Shown here piece after piece: positions 25,143 to 34,499 of a DNA stretch of 64,000 nt. Where the stretch lies: contig NZ_QVID01000001.1 of NCBI RefSeq assembly GCF_003413745.1, forward strand, positions 62,001 through 126,000, written 5' to 3'. Made by a program: the position numbers and the translations under genes. This DNA comes from Marixanthomonas ophiurae. Lineage in GTDB: Bacteria; Bacteroidota; Bacteroidia; Flavobacteriales; Flavobacteriaceae. Under the pieces are notes generated by a model. The model did no database searches. It saw only the letters and a program-made list of their open reading frames with translations, and was not told the DNA's origin. Each line of letters begins with the position of its first letter. Within the stretch, counting starts at the first letter, position 1.

Positions 25143-28100
25143 TTATTCTTTTAATAAGCGGAAACTCTTTTTACTGCCATCAAGGGTTACTTCCATAAGG
25201 TATACACCTGGGCGTAACGTTGCCATATGCATGGTCATGTGTGAAGCGTTAGGGGTAGCTTCTTTCATTACTTGACCTAATAAATTGTAGATTACAACCT
25301 GGTCGATAGACTCTTGTGCTGAAAGCGTCAATTCATTTTCTATAGGGTTTGGATAAAAAGAAAAGCTCGTAAAGCTATTCGAAGCTACCGTTAATTCCAT
25401 AGTTGTAAATGGGATAGGCCCTTCAAACACACTTTCTGTATCACTACTACACAGAGCACGTACGTACACATCATATTCGGTATTGGCATTTAAGTTGTCT
25501 ATTGTAATACCAGGATCGCCATCGGTATCTATCTTAAAGAAACCTTCTGTAGTAGGATTGAATCCTATTGAGCCATATCTAACTTCCCATTCGGTTTCAG
25601 TTCCGTTTACACGCCAACTTACATCAGCAGTCGTGGTTGTTACATTAGCCACTTCTATATTACTAGGAGCTGGACAAGCCATACCATCGTCACGTACTTC
25701 TATACAAAAATTTCCTTCTTCGCCGTTATAGCCATTAATTTGAACATAGTAGGTTTCCCCTGCTGTAAGTGCTGTTAACTGTACAGTAGATAAGTATTCG
25801 CCATTACCTGCATCTACATCATCGTTACAACCTATTTCAGCCCCCATAGTGGTGAGATTTGTACAATCTGAAGGCGCTTCATATACCGTCATTTGTGTAT
25901 CTTCCAAATCACTTGCTCCTATATTGGTAGTTACCGTTACATTTCCACTTGCTGGAGCTGTAAACGTAAACCATACTGTGGCATTAGGTATCGGGTTTAA
26001 ACATGCTCCTTGTGTCTCATCACGTTGTGCCGTTGCCCCTATATTGGCATATGAGTTTCCGTTACAAGTTTGATCTACAATCAAAGAAAGTGCATTACAT
26101 ACATCGTCGTTCACTGGGGGTGCTACCACCGTAGTAAACGTTACCACCTCACTTAAAAAGCTCTCATCGATTGGGTTGCAAATAGCACGAACGTAAACAT
26201 CATAAGTTATATTTGCTTCTAGACTGGTAAGTGTTTCTCCTAACGTACCATCATTGTCAATTACAAAGGTGCCCCCTGTGGTTGGGTTAAACCCAGTAGG
26301 ACCGTATAGAATTTCCCATTCTGGTTCTCTATCACCTGGTGTCCAGCTAACTGTTGCTGAATTTGGTGTAATGTCATTAACCACTACATCGGTAGGAGCT
26401 GCACAACTCGGTCCATCGTCTTGTACTTCAATACAGAAGGTTCCTTCAAAAGTACCATCACCAAAACTTACAAATCCGTTTACTTGCGCATAATACGTAA
26501 CCCCCGGAATTAAATCGGTTAAGGTAACCGTCGATAAAAATCCCGTTCCGGTAGTACCTCCATCTTCATCACAGCCTATTTCTTCTCCCATGGTTGTAAA
26601 ATCATTACAATCACCTGGTGCTGTATATATTGCTAATTCATTATCTGAAAGGGTTCCGCCTTCAAAATCGGTTGTCACTGTTATATTCCCACTTGGTGGT
26701 GCTTCAAATGTAAACCACACGGTTTGGTCTCCGGCAGCTTCAAAACAACTTCCTTGTGGCTCGTTAGCCTCAAGCGTAGCACCCACATTGGTAAAGCTAC
26801 CAGTAGTACAACCTTCGTCCACTATTAATGGAGCTGCATCACAGATATTATCATTTACCGGACGGGTTTTTACCGTTAACGGTCCTGTAAAAGCACTGTT
26901 TCCATCGCTTCCTCCACATTGTGCTTGCACATATACATTATAAATATGGGCCGGAATAAGATCTGTTATAGTACCATTAGGGTTGCTGTTTACCTGTAAT
27001 GAGGTTCCTTCTGTTTCGGGATCAAAACCAGGCTCACCGTATTTTAACATCCATTCTGTTTCAGCTCCAACTGGACTCCAGCTTACATCTGCTGTGGTAG
27101 CGGTAGTAGCATCGGTTATTAAATCAATTGGTTTAAAACAAGATGTAGTTTCGGTAAAAGAAATATCATCTACTGACATATAAAATGGAAAGAAACCACT
27201 ATTTATTTTTCCCTTAACTCCAATATATATGGTTTCTGAACGTGTTGCAGTGAATGAATTGGTTACTTCTTGATAATCACCACTGGTTATTTGGGTAACT
27301 GGTACTATTTCTTCCGTCATAGCACTGGCCGTATTCGAAGTTCCATACTTTACTGAAATCTCTGCCCCAGCTGAATTACTTTGTCTCGCATATAACGTAA
27401 AGGTATAATTTACATCTGTTTGGACCGACACTGGATAATACATCCAAGTTTCGCTTCCGTACGTCAAGTAAATATTCCAATCGCCCGTTCGCGGTGCTCT
27501 ATCGTCATTGGTAATGGAGGAGTTTGTTTTCCAATACGTATTGCTTATCAACTCTTGAGACCAACACCCATCTAGCTGATTTCCATCGGCATACCCACTT
27601 TCAAACCCTTCATTAAAGGGGGTTCTAGCAGGCATACAAGGAGTCTGTACTTGTAAAGGCCCAGCTTGTTCGCTTTCATCTGTTCCCCAAGCACATATTG
27701 CTCTTACATATATATCATACGTAGTGTTTGGTGTTAGGTTAATTAAAGTAGCGGCAGGTGTACCTGAAACTACAAGTGTTTGTCCATCTCTTTCTGGATC
27801 GAATCCTATTTCTCCATAGGTTACCGTCCACTCTGTCTCGTCTTGTCCTTCATTCCAACTAACATCTACCGAGGAAGCGCTTATGTTCGCAGCCGTGATA
27901 TTTGAAGGTTTTGGACAACTAGGTAAAGCAGTAACCGAAAATTCATCAACATACAATTGGAATGCTGGTGGACTTGTTGCTACTATCGCTACATATACAT
28001 CTTGTCCTGTATAAGAGGCAAGACTATAGCTATAATTTATATACTGCCCTAGATCATCTACATCGGCAATAGTGATTTCAGACCCTAATACTACTGTAAA

Positions 28101-28454
28101 ATCGGACGGTCTTGTCCCTGTAGTAGATAATTTAACGTCGAAGGTTTCTGGAAATGTAGCTCCTGTACCTCCAGCATAAAAAGAGACTTGATCTGAAATA
28201 CCCGTATTTACTGTAAATTGAGGGCTAATTAAATAATCGTCATGTGGATTGTCTTCATAATTAATACGAACTCCACCAACACCGCGGTAGCTATGAGCAG
28301 TTTGATGCTGCCACGTTCCCCCTTGACCATCGTTATCATCTATCGTCCAATCGCGTGGGATTTCAGTATCAAAACTTTCTAAAAATTGGGCTGAACTCTG
28401 CCAAGTAGTCAAAATGAGTACTATAACAAAGGTTAAAACTGTATTATTTTTCAT
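25143..28454 (-). CDS. Fibronectin type III multi-repeat protein with T9SS sorting domain
   Basis: Secreted 1103-aa protein. A signal peptide (to about SSAQ at residue 22) is followed by a jelly-roll or MAM-like domain (FLESFDTEIPRDWTI), and then four fibronectin type III units, each starting with a Cys-Pro/Ala-x-Pro motif (CPKPSNI, CFKPIDL, CAAPTDV, CPAPSNI) and containing the DVSW strand and the YDVYVRA ending. Two copies of a 120-130 aa beta domain (starting NDNICDA and NDDVCNA, with TVWFTF and ITVTT) alternate with the last three. The C-terminus FYPNPIENELTL to RLLKE is a type A T9SS sorting domain. It looks like an adhesin or a carbohydrate-binding surface protein; the ligand is unknown. 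Confidence 0.85.
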   Translation of the reverse strand: MKNNTVLTFVIVLILTTWQSSAQFLESFDTEIPRDWTIDDNDGQGGTWQHQTAHSYRGVGGVRINYEDNPHDDYLISPQFTVNTGISDQVSFYAGGTGATFPETFDVKLSTTGTRPSDFTVVLGSEITIADVDDLGQYINYSYSLASYTGQDVYVAIVATSPPAFQLYVDEFSVTALPSCPKPSNITAANISASSVDVSWNEGQDETEWTVTYGEIGFDPERDGQTLVVSGTPAATLINLTPNTTYDIYVRAICAWGTDESEQAGPLQVQTPCMPARTPFNEGFESGYADGNQLDGCWSQELISNTYWKTNSSITNDDRAPRTGDWNIYLTYGSETWMYYPVSVQTDVNYTFTLYARQSNSAGAEISVKYGTSNTASAMTEEIVPVTQITSGDYQEVTNSFTATRSETIYIGVKGKINSGFFPFYMSVDDISFTETTSCFKPIDLITDATTATTADVSWSPVGAETEWMLKYGEPGFDPETEGTSLQVNSNPNGTITDLIPAHIYNVYVQAQCGGSDGNSAFTGPLTVKTRPVNDNICDAAPLIVDEGCTTGSFTNVGATLEANEPQGSCFEAAGDQTVWFTFEAPPSGNITVTTDFEGGTLSDNELAIYTAPGDCNDFTTMGEEIGCDEDGGTTGTGFLSTVTLTDLIPGVTYYAQVNGFVSFGDGTFEGTFCIEVQDDGPSCAAPTDVVVNDITPNSATVSWTPGDREPEWEILYGPTGFNPTTGGTFVIDNDGTLGETLTSLEANITYDVYVRAICNPIDESFLSEVVTFTTVVAPPVNDDVCNALSLIVDQTCNGNSYANIGATAQRDETQGACLNPIPNATVWFTFTAPASGNVTVTTNIGASDLEDTQMTVYEAPSDCTNLTTMGAEIGCNDDVDAGNGEYLSTVQLTALTAGETYYVQINGYNGEEGNFCIEVRDDGMACPAPSNIEVANVTTTTADVSWRVNGTETEWEVRYGSIGFNPTTEGFFKIDTDGDPGITIDNLNANTEYDVYVRALCSSDTESVFEGPIPFTTMELTVASNSFTSFSFYPNPIENELTLSAQESIDQVVIYNLLGQVMKEATPNASHMTMHMATLRPGVYLMEVTLDGSKKSFRLLKE

Positions 28455-28487
28455 TCCTTTATCTTTATAACTTACTGTTTATCTCAA

Positions 28488-29981
28488 TTAGTTTTTAAGT
28501 ACTTTTTGAATAACTTTTGAACCGTCTTCAAGCGTTACATTTATAAAATAAACCCCACTGCTATAGCTTGATGTGTTTAATGTTATATTGTTTTTGTTTA
28601 ATGCATTAACTTCTTGTAGTAATACGCCACTTATGGTATAAACCTTTAGTTGAGTTATTGCATTTGACTGACTTTCTATATGTAAGTCGTTCTGTGTTGG
28701 GTTAGGGTATAAGCGAATTTGATTAGCAAACACTTCATTATTTTCTCCACCTAATAAGGTTGGATCCTTAAATATATAAGCTGCTCCTGCATCTCCTATT
28801 TCGTTATCTCCATTTACGTCATGGTCTTCTCTTGGTGACCCCACAATTACTTGATCTTCATACATTGCTACACACCATCCATAAAAATCTTCGCCTTCTG
28901 TATCTTCACCCTGGATTCGTTGATCTTCTACCCATGTACCTGATGAAGTTTTTTTATACATAAAAACTTCCCCCACTTCATTACCATAAATATGTGGTGC
29001 TGACACCATAATCATATCTTCTTGAATATCAGTAGACCATCCAAATTGCGTTCGATCTGTTGTAGGATCGCTCATTACTATTTGCACCTCTTCCCAAATA
29101 CCTTCTGAATTTTTTTCAAAAATGTAGGCTTTACCCAACTCATTATCTACACCATAGGCTCCTATGACCATTTGGTCATCTAAAATGCTAATAGAGTTTC
29201 CAAAGTAATCTTCAGCCACACCATCAGATGCTACTACTGTTTGATCATATTCCCATATACCATCATTATTTTTGGTATACATAAAAACAGCACCTTTAAG
29301 GTCATAAACCTTATCGGATCCGACTGCTAATTGATCCCCCGATATTGCCACACCTATTCCAAATGCCTCAGGCGATTGCGGATTAGGAGCCATTATCTTT
29401 TGTGTTTCTGTCCAAGTACCTTCTTGCTCGGTAAATATATACACAGAGCCTGTCCAAGCATTCTCTCCTGGCGCTCCCGCAACTATGGTATTATTTTCTG
29501 TGGCTAGGGACGTAGGATTCATCCCCATCTTAGCATCACTACTATAATCTGAAGCAATCAATTTTGAATTTAATTCCCAAACGTTGTTATTTTGTTCGTA
29601 CACATATAATGCACCGGCACGGATAACACCTTCTACATCGGCTCTTCCTGCTGCAACCACTACATAGTCATCAACAAAGGCTGCTCCGCCGCCATATTCT
29701 GCTCCATTATTAGAATCGGTTGCAGCTATTTTTTGCATAAAACTCCATTCACCCTCATTATCCTTTGCATACATATATGCAGCTCCTGACGCTCCATTTT
29801 CTCGTGAAGCTCCTACAACAGCAAAATTTTCATTTATTGCTACAGAGGTTCCGTATTCAGCTCGGCCTTCTCTGTCTTCACTAACCACTTTAGTCACTTC
29901 TTCAAATTGAGCAGTTCCTGTTACACTGGCTAGAAGACATAAAAGCACAGTAATCGTCTTTGTAGTATTCATCTTTATCAT
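28488..29981 (-). CDS. FG-GAP (integrin-alpha-like) propeller protein with T9SS sorting domain
   Basis: Secreted protein of 497 aa from ATG 29981, or 494 aa from the ATG three codons on (MNTTKTI). The signal peptide ends GTAQ. Seven propeller blades repeat the pattern S-x-A/I... YGGGAAFVDDYVVVAAGRA, GSVYIFTEQEGTWTETQKI and FGNSISILDDQMVIGAYG, which is the FG-GAP/integrin-alpha type seen in many Flavobacteriia. The C-terminus LYPNPTQNDLHI to KVLKN is a type A T9SS sorting domain. It lies 33 bases upstream of the fibronectin gene in the same direction, so the two are probably co-transcribed. Confidence 0.87.
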   Translation of the reverse strand: MIKMNTTKTITVLLCLLASVTGTAQFEEVTKVVSEDREGRAEYGTSVAINENFAVVGASRENGASGAAYMYAKDNEGEWSFMQKIAATDSNNGAEYGGGAAFVDDYVVVAAGRADVEGVIRAGALYVYEQNNNVWELNSKLIASDYSSDAKMGMNPTSLATENNTIVAGAPGENAWTGSVYIFTEQEGTWTETQKIMAPNPQSPEAFGIGVAISGDQLAVGSDKVYDLKGAVFMYTKNNDGIWEYDQTVVASDGVAEDYFGNSISILDDQMVIGAYGVDNELGKAYIFEKNSEGIWEEVQIVMSDPTTDRTQFGWSTDIQEDMIMVSAPHIYGNEVGEVFMYKKTSSGTWVEDQRIQGEDTEGEDFYGWCVAMYEDQVIVGSPREDHDVNGDNEIGDAGAAYIFKDPTLLGGENNEVFANQIRLYPNPTQNDLHIESQSNAITQLKVYTISGVLLQEVNALNKNNITLNTSSYSSGVYFINVTLEDGSKVIQKVLKN

Positions 29982-30276
29982 ATATTTAAAATTTATAATT
30001 GGTTACATATTTTGGTCAAAAGAAAACAGGGATGCCTAAAAAAGAATCGAAAATGATAATTCGATTGAAGTAAACAACTATAAAGTAAAAAAGTATGCTT
30101 AGACACGTTACTATTAAGAAGCAAAAGAAACCTTTTCACCTTTTTAAACACTCCCTGCTTTTCTTATGATTAACAAAAATTTACTTATTGATAAATATAG
30201 AAGTCAGTTGTATGTTTTAAGGAAAAATAACTTGGACATTTCGTGACATGCACAAAATAAAAAGTGACAAAATCAA

Positions 30277-31929
30277 TTAAATCGCTGAAAGATAGGCTTG
30301 AAGAGAAATATGGTCTGGAACGTCCATTTTTTTGGAAATACGCTCTTTTCGTTTTCGGCAAGACTGAGAAGTAATGTTTAATAGCGATGCTATTTCCTTA
30401 TAACTTAAATTCATATATATAAATGTTAAGAATCGGATGTCGTTAGAAGTAAGTTTTTTGTGTTTAGCCATGAGTCTGGTGAGAAAACCGCGATTTAGCT
30501 CTTCAAAATGGGTGAAAAAACTATCCCACTGAGTGTCATTTTTAAGATGCGCTTTTAAATCGTTTATTTGAGTTTTAAGCCGGACATCATTGGCTATTTT
30601 CACATTGCTAGATAAAGATTGTACCACCTCTTCTATCAATTCATTTTTGCTAGCTAGAGACATAGCTTTAGCCGTTAACTCTCTGTTTTTTCTTTCTAAT
30701 TCGTTTTTTAGGCGCTCTTTTTCAAGTAATACCATAGCCTCCTTTTGTTGTTGTTGTCTTTCTTGTAGCAAATGATCGCTTTTCTCTTTAGCTAATTCAA
30801 GCTCTACAATTTTTTTTCGCTGTTTGTATTTAAGTGCGTTATTTTTATAAAGCCATATAAGAAAGCCCATCACGACAATAACACCTATAATTAATTTGTA
30901 GAAAAATTGTTTTTCTTGTTCTCTAATTTTTTTACTCTCTAATAAGTCATGCTTGTAGTTTTGAATTTGGAGTTTCACTTTTTCACTCTTAAAAAGTGCC
31001 CCATTTTTTTTTGCATCCAGAGAATCTGAAGCAATTTGTACTGAATCTTTATAGGCCATGGCAATAGGAAGTAAATCCTTGGTTGGATAGAGTGTTGAAA
31101 GACGCTCGTAAATCTCTATACGCCCCTCAATATTTTTTTGCTCTCCTCTTGCTATTAATGCGTACTCTCTAGCTTTTTGATATTTATTTTGTTGCTTGTA
31201 TATATTGCTAATTATTAATAGTAGTGTGATTTTAGAATTTACTGTAGCGCCTTCTGCAACTATAGAAAGGTTATCTAATTGCGGTAATGTTTTTAATGCT
31301 AATCTTTCAGCTTGAACTAATTGATTTCTTAATAGCAGGTTTTCAACTCTTGCAATTTTTGCCAATAAGATTACATTCTTTTTTTTATCTAATAAAGGTT
31401 CTGCTTCTTCTATATAGGCACTAGCAACATCAACTTTTCCCATTTCATTAGCTAGTAAAGCTAAATTAACAGCGCATGCTCCTATTTGTTCTTTATCTCC
31501 TATTTGTTTGGCAATGTTATAAGCCTTTAAAAAATACTCCTCTGCCTTTATGGAGTCTTTTTCTTCTATATATAACACCCCTATATTATTATATACCGTC
31601 TTTTTTTGTCGAGCCTCCAGATGGTTTATTGCTATTTCATAGGCTTGTAAATAATACTGCAACGCCTCCCCATAATCCAACATCATATAATAGTTAGTAC
31701 CAATATTTAACGTTGCTGTGAAAGCTTGTAAATACCATCCTTCTTGAAGAGCCTTTTCTTTTGCTGAAAACAACTCTTCAATAGAAAGAAGGTGTTCCTT
31801 TTTTGACATGTACTCTATCCCTAAATCAATACGTTCTATAACTTCCGATTTGGTTTCACTTTGAGCGATGCCTTGTAGTGGCAGCAATAAAGTTAATAAC
31901 AAAAACAGATGATAATAATAAAAGCGCAT
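30277..31929 (-). CDS. TPR-containing LuxR-type transcriptional regulator with membrane segment
   Basis: A 550-aa protein with a signal-like N-terminus (ends GIAQ), several tetratricopeptide repeats (about 30-290; for example AEEYFLKAYNIAKQIG), one membrane helix near 345-362 (LIIGVIVVMGFLIWLY), a coiled coil rich in Lys/Glu/Gln (365-450) and a C-terminal LuxR/GerE helix-turn-helix (LTSNDIRFL, LSYKEIASLLNITSQSCRKRK). This layout is a well-known one-component type in Bacteroidota: periplasmic TPR sensor, membrane, cytosolic DNA-binding part. Targets are not evident. It lies upstream of the T9SS cluster in the same direction, with about 295 bases between. Confidence 0.9.
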   Translation of the reverse strand: MRFYYYHLFLLLTLLLPLQGIAQSETKSEVIERIDLGIEYMSKKEHLLSIEELFSAKEKALQEGWYLQAFTATLNIGTNYYMMLDYGEALQYYLQAYEIAINHLEARQKKTVYNNIGVLYIEEKDSIKAEEYFLKAYNIAKQIGDKEQIGACAVNLALLANEMGKVDVASAYIEEAEPLLDKKKNVILLAKIARVENLLLRNQLVQAERLALKTLPQLDNLSIVAEGATVNSKITLLLIISNIYKQQNKYQKAREYALIARGEQKNIEGRIEIYERLSTLYPTKDLLPIAMAYKDSVQIASDSLDAKKNGALFKSEKVKLQIQNYKHDLLESKKIREQEKQFFYKLIIGVIVVMGFLIWLYKNNALKYKQRKKIVELELAKEKSDHLLQERQQQQKEAMVLLEKERLKNELERKNRELTAKAMSLASKNELIEEVVQSLSSNVKIANDVRLKTQINDLKAHLKNDTQWDSFFTHFEELNRGFLTRLMAKHKKLTSNDIRFLTFIYMNLSYKEIASLLNITSQSCRKRKERISKKMDVPDHISLQAYLSAI

Positions 31930-32412
31930 TAACCTTTTTTTTTGAAATTAAATGTTAGTAGCGGTAGTTAAACCCTTAGTAACTACTATAATTAATAATC
32001 TATGACCTCTATGTTGAATAATATTTATAGAAACACAGCATATTCATAAAAAAAATTACATTAATAAATTTAATTAATATGAATCATGCTTAGTAGCCTA
32101 TAAAGATAATTGGTTTACGTTTTAAAATTATCTTTTATATAAAGAAAGTTTGTATTTAGTACTCTTGATAAACCCGTACAGCTTCATTAAAAAATAGTTC
32201 AATGAAAAAAAAGCAAGAAGTGATAATTCCGTTTAAGAAAAATAGGGAATGTACGATAGAGTTACTAGGCAGATTGAAAAGTTAGGTGGAATAATGCAAT
32301 TAAAAAACCTTCAACATCCATTGGAATGATTCCATTTAAAATAACAGAGGGCTATCTCTCGATATCCACATAGTAAGTTATAAGGTTATGTTTGCTTCCG
32401 TATGTACACCTA
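31930..32412. other. AT-rich interval with possible gene remnants
   Basis: 483 bases without a convincing gene. On the plus strand two short overlapping frames occur: 32202-32285 (27 codons, MKKKQEVIIPFKKN...) and 32249-32329 (26 codons, MYDRVTRQIEKLGG...). Their composition is protein-like, but both stop early and match nothing I know. They may be remnants of a lost gene. The sequence before the TPR-LuxR gene should hold its promoter. Confidence 0.3.
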
Positions 32413-32640
32413 CTATTTATTATTTCCCTCTCTTTGTCCCGAAGGTGATTCTTTTGTATCACCATTATCACTATAACCAGCAGGATCGTTAGATTCAGGA
32501 ACCTTTTTTGGGTTTTCCTTGGTAGGTTTTTTAGGTTTTTCGGGTTTGCTATTGGGTTCACCCGAGTAGTCTTGGTTTTCTATATCTTGCTCATTTTTCT
32601 TATCCTTATCGAGCATCGGTGTTTTTTTATTTTTTGCCAT
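32413..32640 (-). CDS. Small charged, disordered hypothetical protein
   Basis: A 75-aa frame starting MAKNKKTPMLDKDKKNEQD. It consists almost wholly of Lys, Glu, Asp, Asn, Pro, Ser and Gly, with a PKKP/KPEKPKKP tract, and has no hydrophobic segment. The composition suggests an intrinsically disordered cytosolic protein. Small proteins of this kind are common in Flavobacteriia, sometimes stress-related, but I do not recognise a family. The A-rich stretch upstream of the ATG fits a Bacteroidota translation start. An overlapping frame (32352-32561) is more hydrophobic but looks like a shadow. It may also not be a gene. Confidence 0.5.
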   Translation of the reverse strand: MAKNKKTPMLDKDKKNEQDIENQDYSGEPNSKPEKPKKPTKENPKKVPESNDPAGYSDNGDTKESPSGQREGNNK

Positions 32641-32766
32641 AACAATCTTTTTAAATGATATTTCTTTTTAAAGTTAGTTTTGTTTTTCCTTTTCTTCTAA
32701 AACTTTAATACCCTTTAACATGCAGTGTTAACAAGGTTCAAAAGGATGGTTTTGCCCCTATTGAAG

Positions 32767-34341
32767 TTACTTTTCATTTATTCTAGCAAAATCTAAATCT
32801 TGAAAATCATAACTAAAATCAGTCAATGGTGAAATAGCTTTCATGGTAAAACCATTAGCACGCCCTTCGGTATCTAATGAAAAGATGACAAAAGCATCGG
32901 CCTTTAATGAAGGATCATCCCAGCGCACTACATAAGTAGTTCCTTTATAGAATTGCAAGGTTCCAGTAAGATCTTTGGATTTTTCAGAAGTAAAATAAAG
33001 TTCGTTACTTTTTTGACTAACCATCACTTTCCCGAACCAAGGATCGCTATACGTTCCGGTATATGCCTTTACATTTGGTTTTGAAGCTTTGTTTTTCAAC
33101 GATGCAGCAATCTTTTTTTCTACCGAAGCAGTGATGCTATCTGCTTGTTTTTCACGCTTAAGTCGAGACTCATTGTATTGCTTTATACGGTTAGCATTAG
33201 ATATTCCAAAATAACCATCTTTAATAGAATTAGTAATAGCCGTAAACGCAGCACCCGATTGCTGATTAGTAAGCACAATAATACCCAAATCTAGTTCTGG
33301 AATTAAAGTCACTTGACTTACAATCCCCAACAGACCACCAGTATGACTGGCTTGAAAATAACCGTTTACATCTTTTAAAAACCATCCCAATCCATAGGCA
33401 TAAAAATGAGTATTGTATGCTCCTTTTCCGGTGCGGAGTATTGTTTGTGGGGTCCACATTTCTCGATGAGCTTGTTCACTGAACAAACTGTCTTGCTTTT
33501 TAAAACCATACTTCCCGTGATCCAATCGCACTTGTACCCAGTTCGCCATATCATCGATAGATGAATAAATTCCGCCTGCAGGATCAGATACTTTTGTAAA
33601 GGTAGCGCCTGTGATTTCCAGTTTGCCATTTACGGGCGCGTGACCATCAATACAGTTGTCATCGTTTGCAATTTTATTTCCATCCAGTGTAGTACGATCC
33701 ATATTTAATGGATTAAAGAAGTGTTCTTTTATATACGCATCATACGGTTGCCCTGAAACCCGAGCAACCACTTCCCCAGCCACTATATACAATAAGTTGT
33801 CATAATCAAACTTAGACCGAAAGGATGAAACCGGCTTTAAATACCGAAGGTTGTGGATCATTTCTGCCTTGGTCGTTGTGTTGTTTGCAGGGAAGATCAT
33901 CAAATCTCCGGCACCCAACCCCAAACCACTGCGGTGCGTCAATAAATCCCGTACGGTAAACGCATTGGTCACATACGGATTGTAGAGTTTAAACTCCGGA
34001 ATAATATCGCTTACCTTGGTGTCCCATTCCAATTTCCCTTGGTCAATTAATTGCGCCAAAGCCGCCGAAGTAAATGCCTTGGTATTGGAAGCCACTCCAA
34101 ACATGGTTTTAGTATCAACAGGTTTATTTGTTTTAAGCGACTGCACTCCATATCCTTTTTTTGAAATCACTTCTCCATCTTTTAAAACAGCAACCGCCAT
34201 ACCGGGAACATTGAAGGTTGTCATTGTTTTTTCTACCAGACTGTCAATTTGTTTAGAGGTAAGTGCTTGTGAAAAGCCAATTGAGGTGGCTAAAAAGAAA
34301 AATATTAAACTAAAAATAATATTGAAAGTAACTTTTTTCAT
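32767..34341 (-). CDS. Secreted serine hydrolase, class C beta-lactamase family
   Basis: Periplasmic penicillin-binding-protein-like hydrolase of 524 aa. The signal peptide ends GFSQA. The active-site SxxK is SNTK (Ser85-Lys88), the Y-x-N motif is YDN (180-182), and HTGG (near 334) replaces KTG, as in esterases and DD-peptidase-like members. A C-terminal beta domain (YTGTYSDPWFGKVMVSQ) resembles DUF3471 lipocalin-like tails. All catalytic motifs are intact. The family covers esterases, D-aminopeptidases and DD-peptidases; true antibiotic resistance is not implied. It is a single gene, divergent from the DUF2254 gene. Confidence 0.9.
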   Translation of the reverse strand: MKKVTFNIIFSLIFFFLATSIGFSQALTSKQIDSLVEKTMTTFNVPGMAVAVLKDGEVISKKGYGVQSLKTNKPVDTKTMFGVASNTKAFTSAALAQLIDQGKLEWDTKVSDIIPEFKLYNPYVTNAFTVRDLLTHRSGLGLGAGDLMIFPANNTTTKAEMIHNLRYLKPVSSFRSKFDYDNLLYIVAGEVVARVSGQPYDAYIKEHFFNPLNMDRTTLDGNKIANDDNCIDGHAPVNGKLEITGATFTKVSDPAGGIYSSIDDMANWVQVRLDHGKYGFKKQDSLFSEQAHREMWTPQTILRTGKGAYNTHFYAYGLGWFLKDVNGYFQASHTGGLLGIVSQVTLIPELDLGIIVLTNQQSGAAFTAITNSIKDGYFGISNANRIKQYNESRLKREKQADSITASVEKKIAASLKNKASKPNVKAYTGTYSDPWFGKVMVSQKSNELYFTSEKSKDLTGTLQFYKGTTYVVRWDDPSLKADAFVIFSLDTEGRANGFTMKAISPLTDFSYDFQDLDFARINEK

Positions 34342-34499
34342 AGAAGTACATATATGGAAAGAAGAATTATTTAATTTGGTATAAAGGTATTAAATTCTTT
34401 AAGGATAGTAAACAGGTGACTGAGTGAATCTCAAAACACAAAGGAGTTTTAAAATGTATACCAAAGCTCCGAAACCCAAAAAAACCTATATTTGTTACT

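Noticed and set aside
32352-32561. Alternative frame overlapping the small charged protein
   Set aside because: It ends in a non-coding tail, has no good start context, and the other frame has a coherent disordered composition.
32767-34341. Beta-lactamase as an antibiotic-resistance gene
   Set aside because: The class C-like family is mostly esterases and peptidases; HTGG instead of KTG gives no support for resistance.
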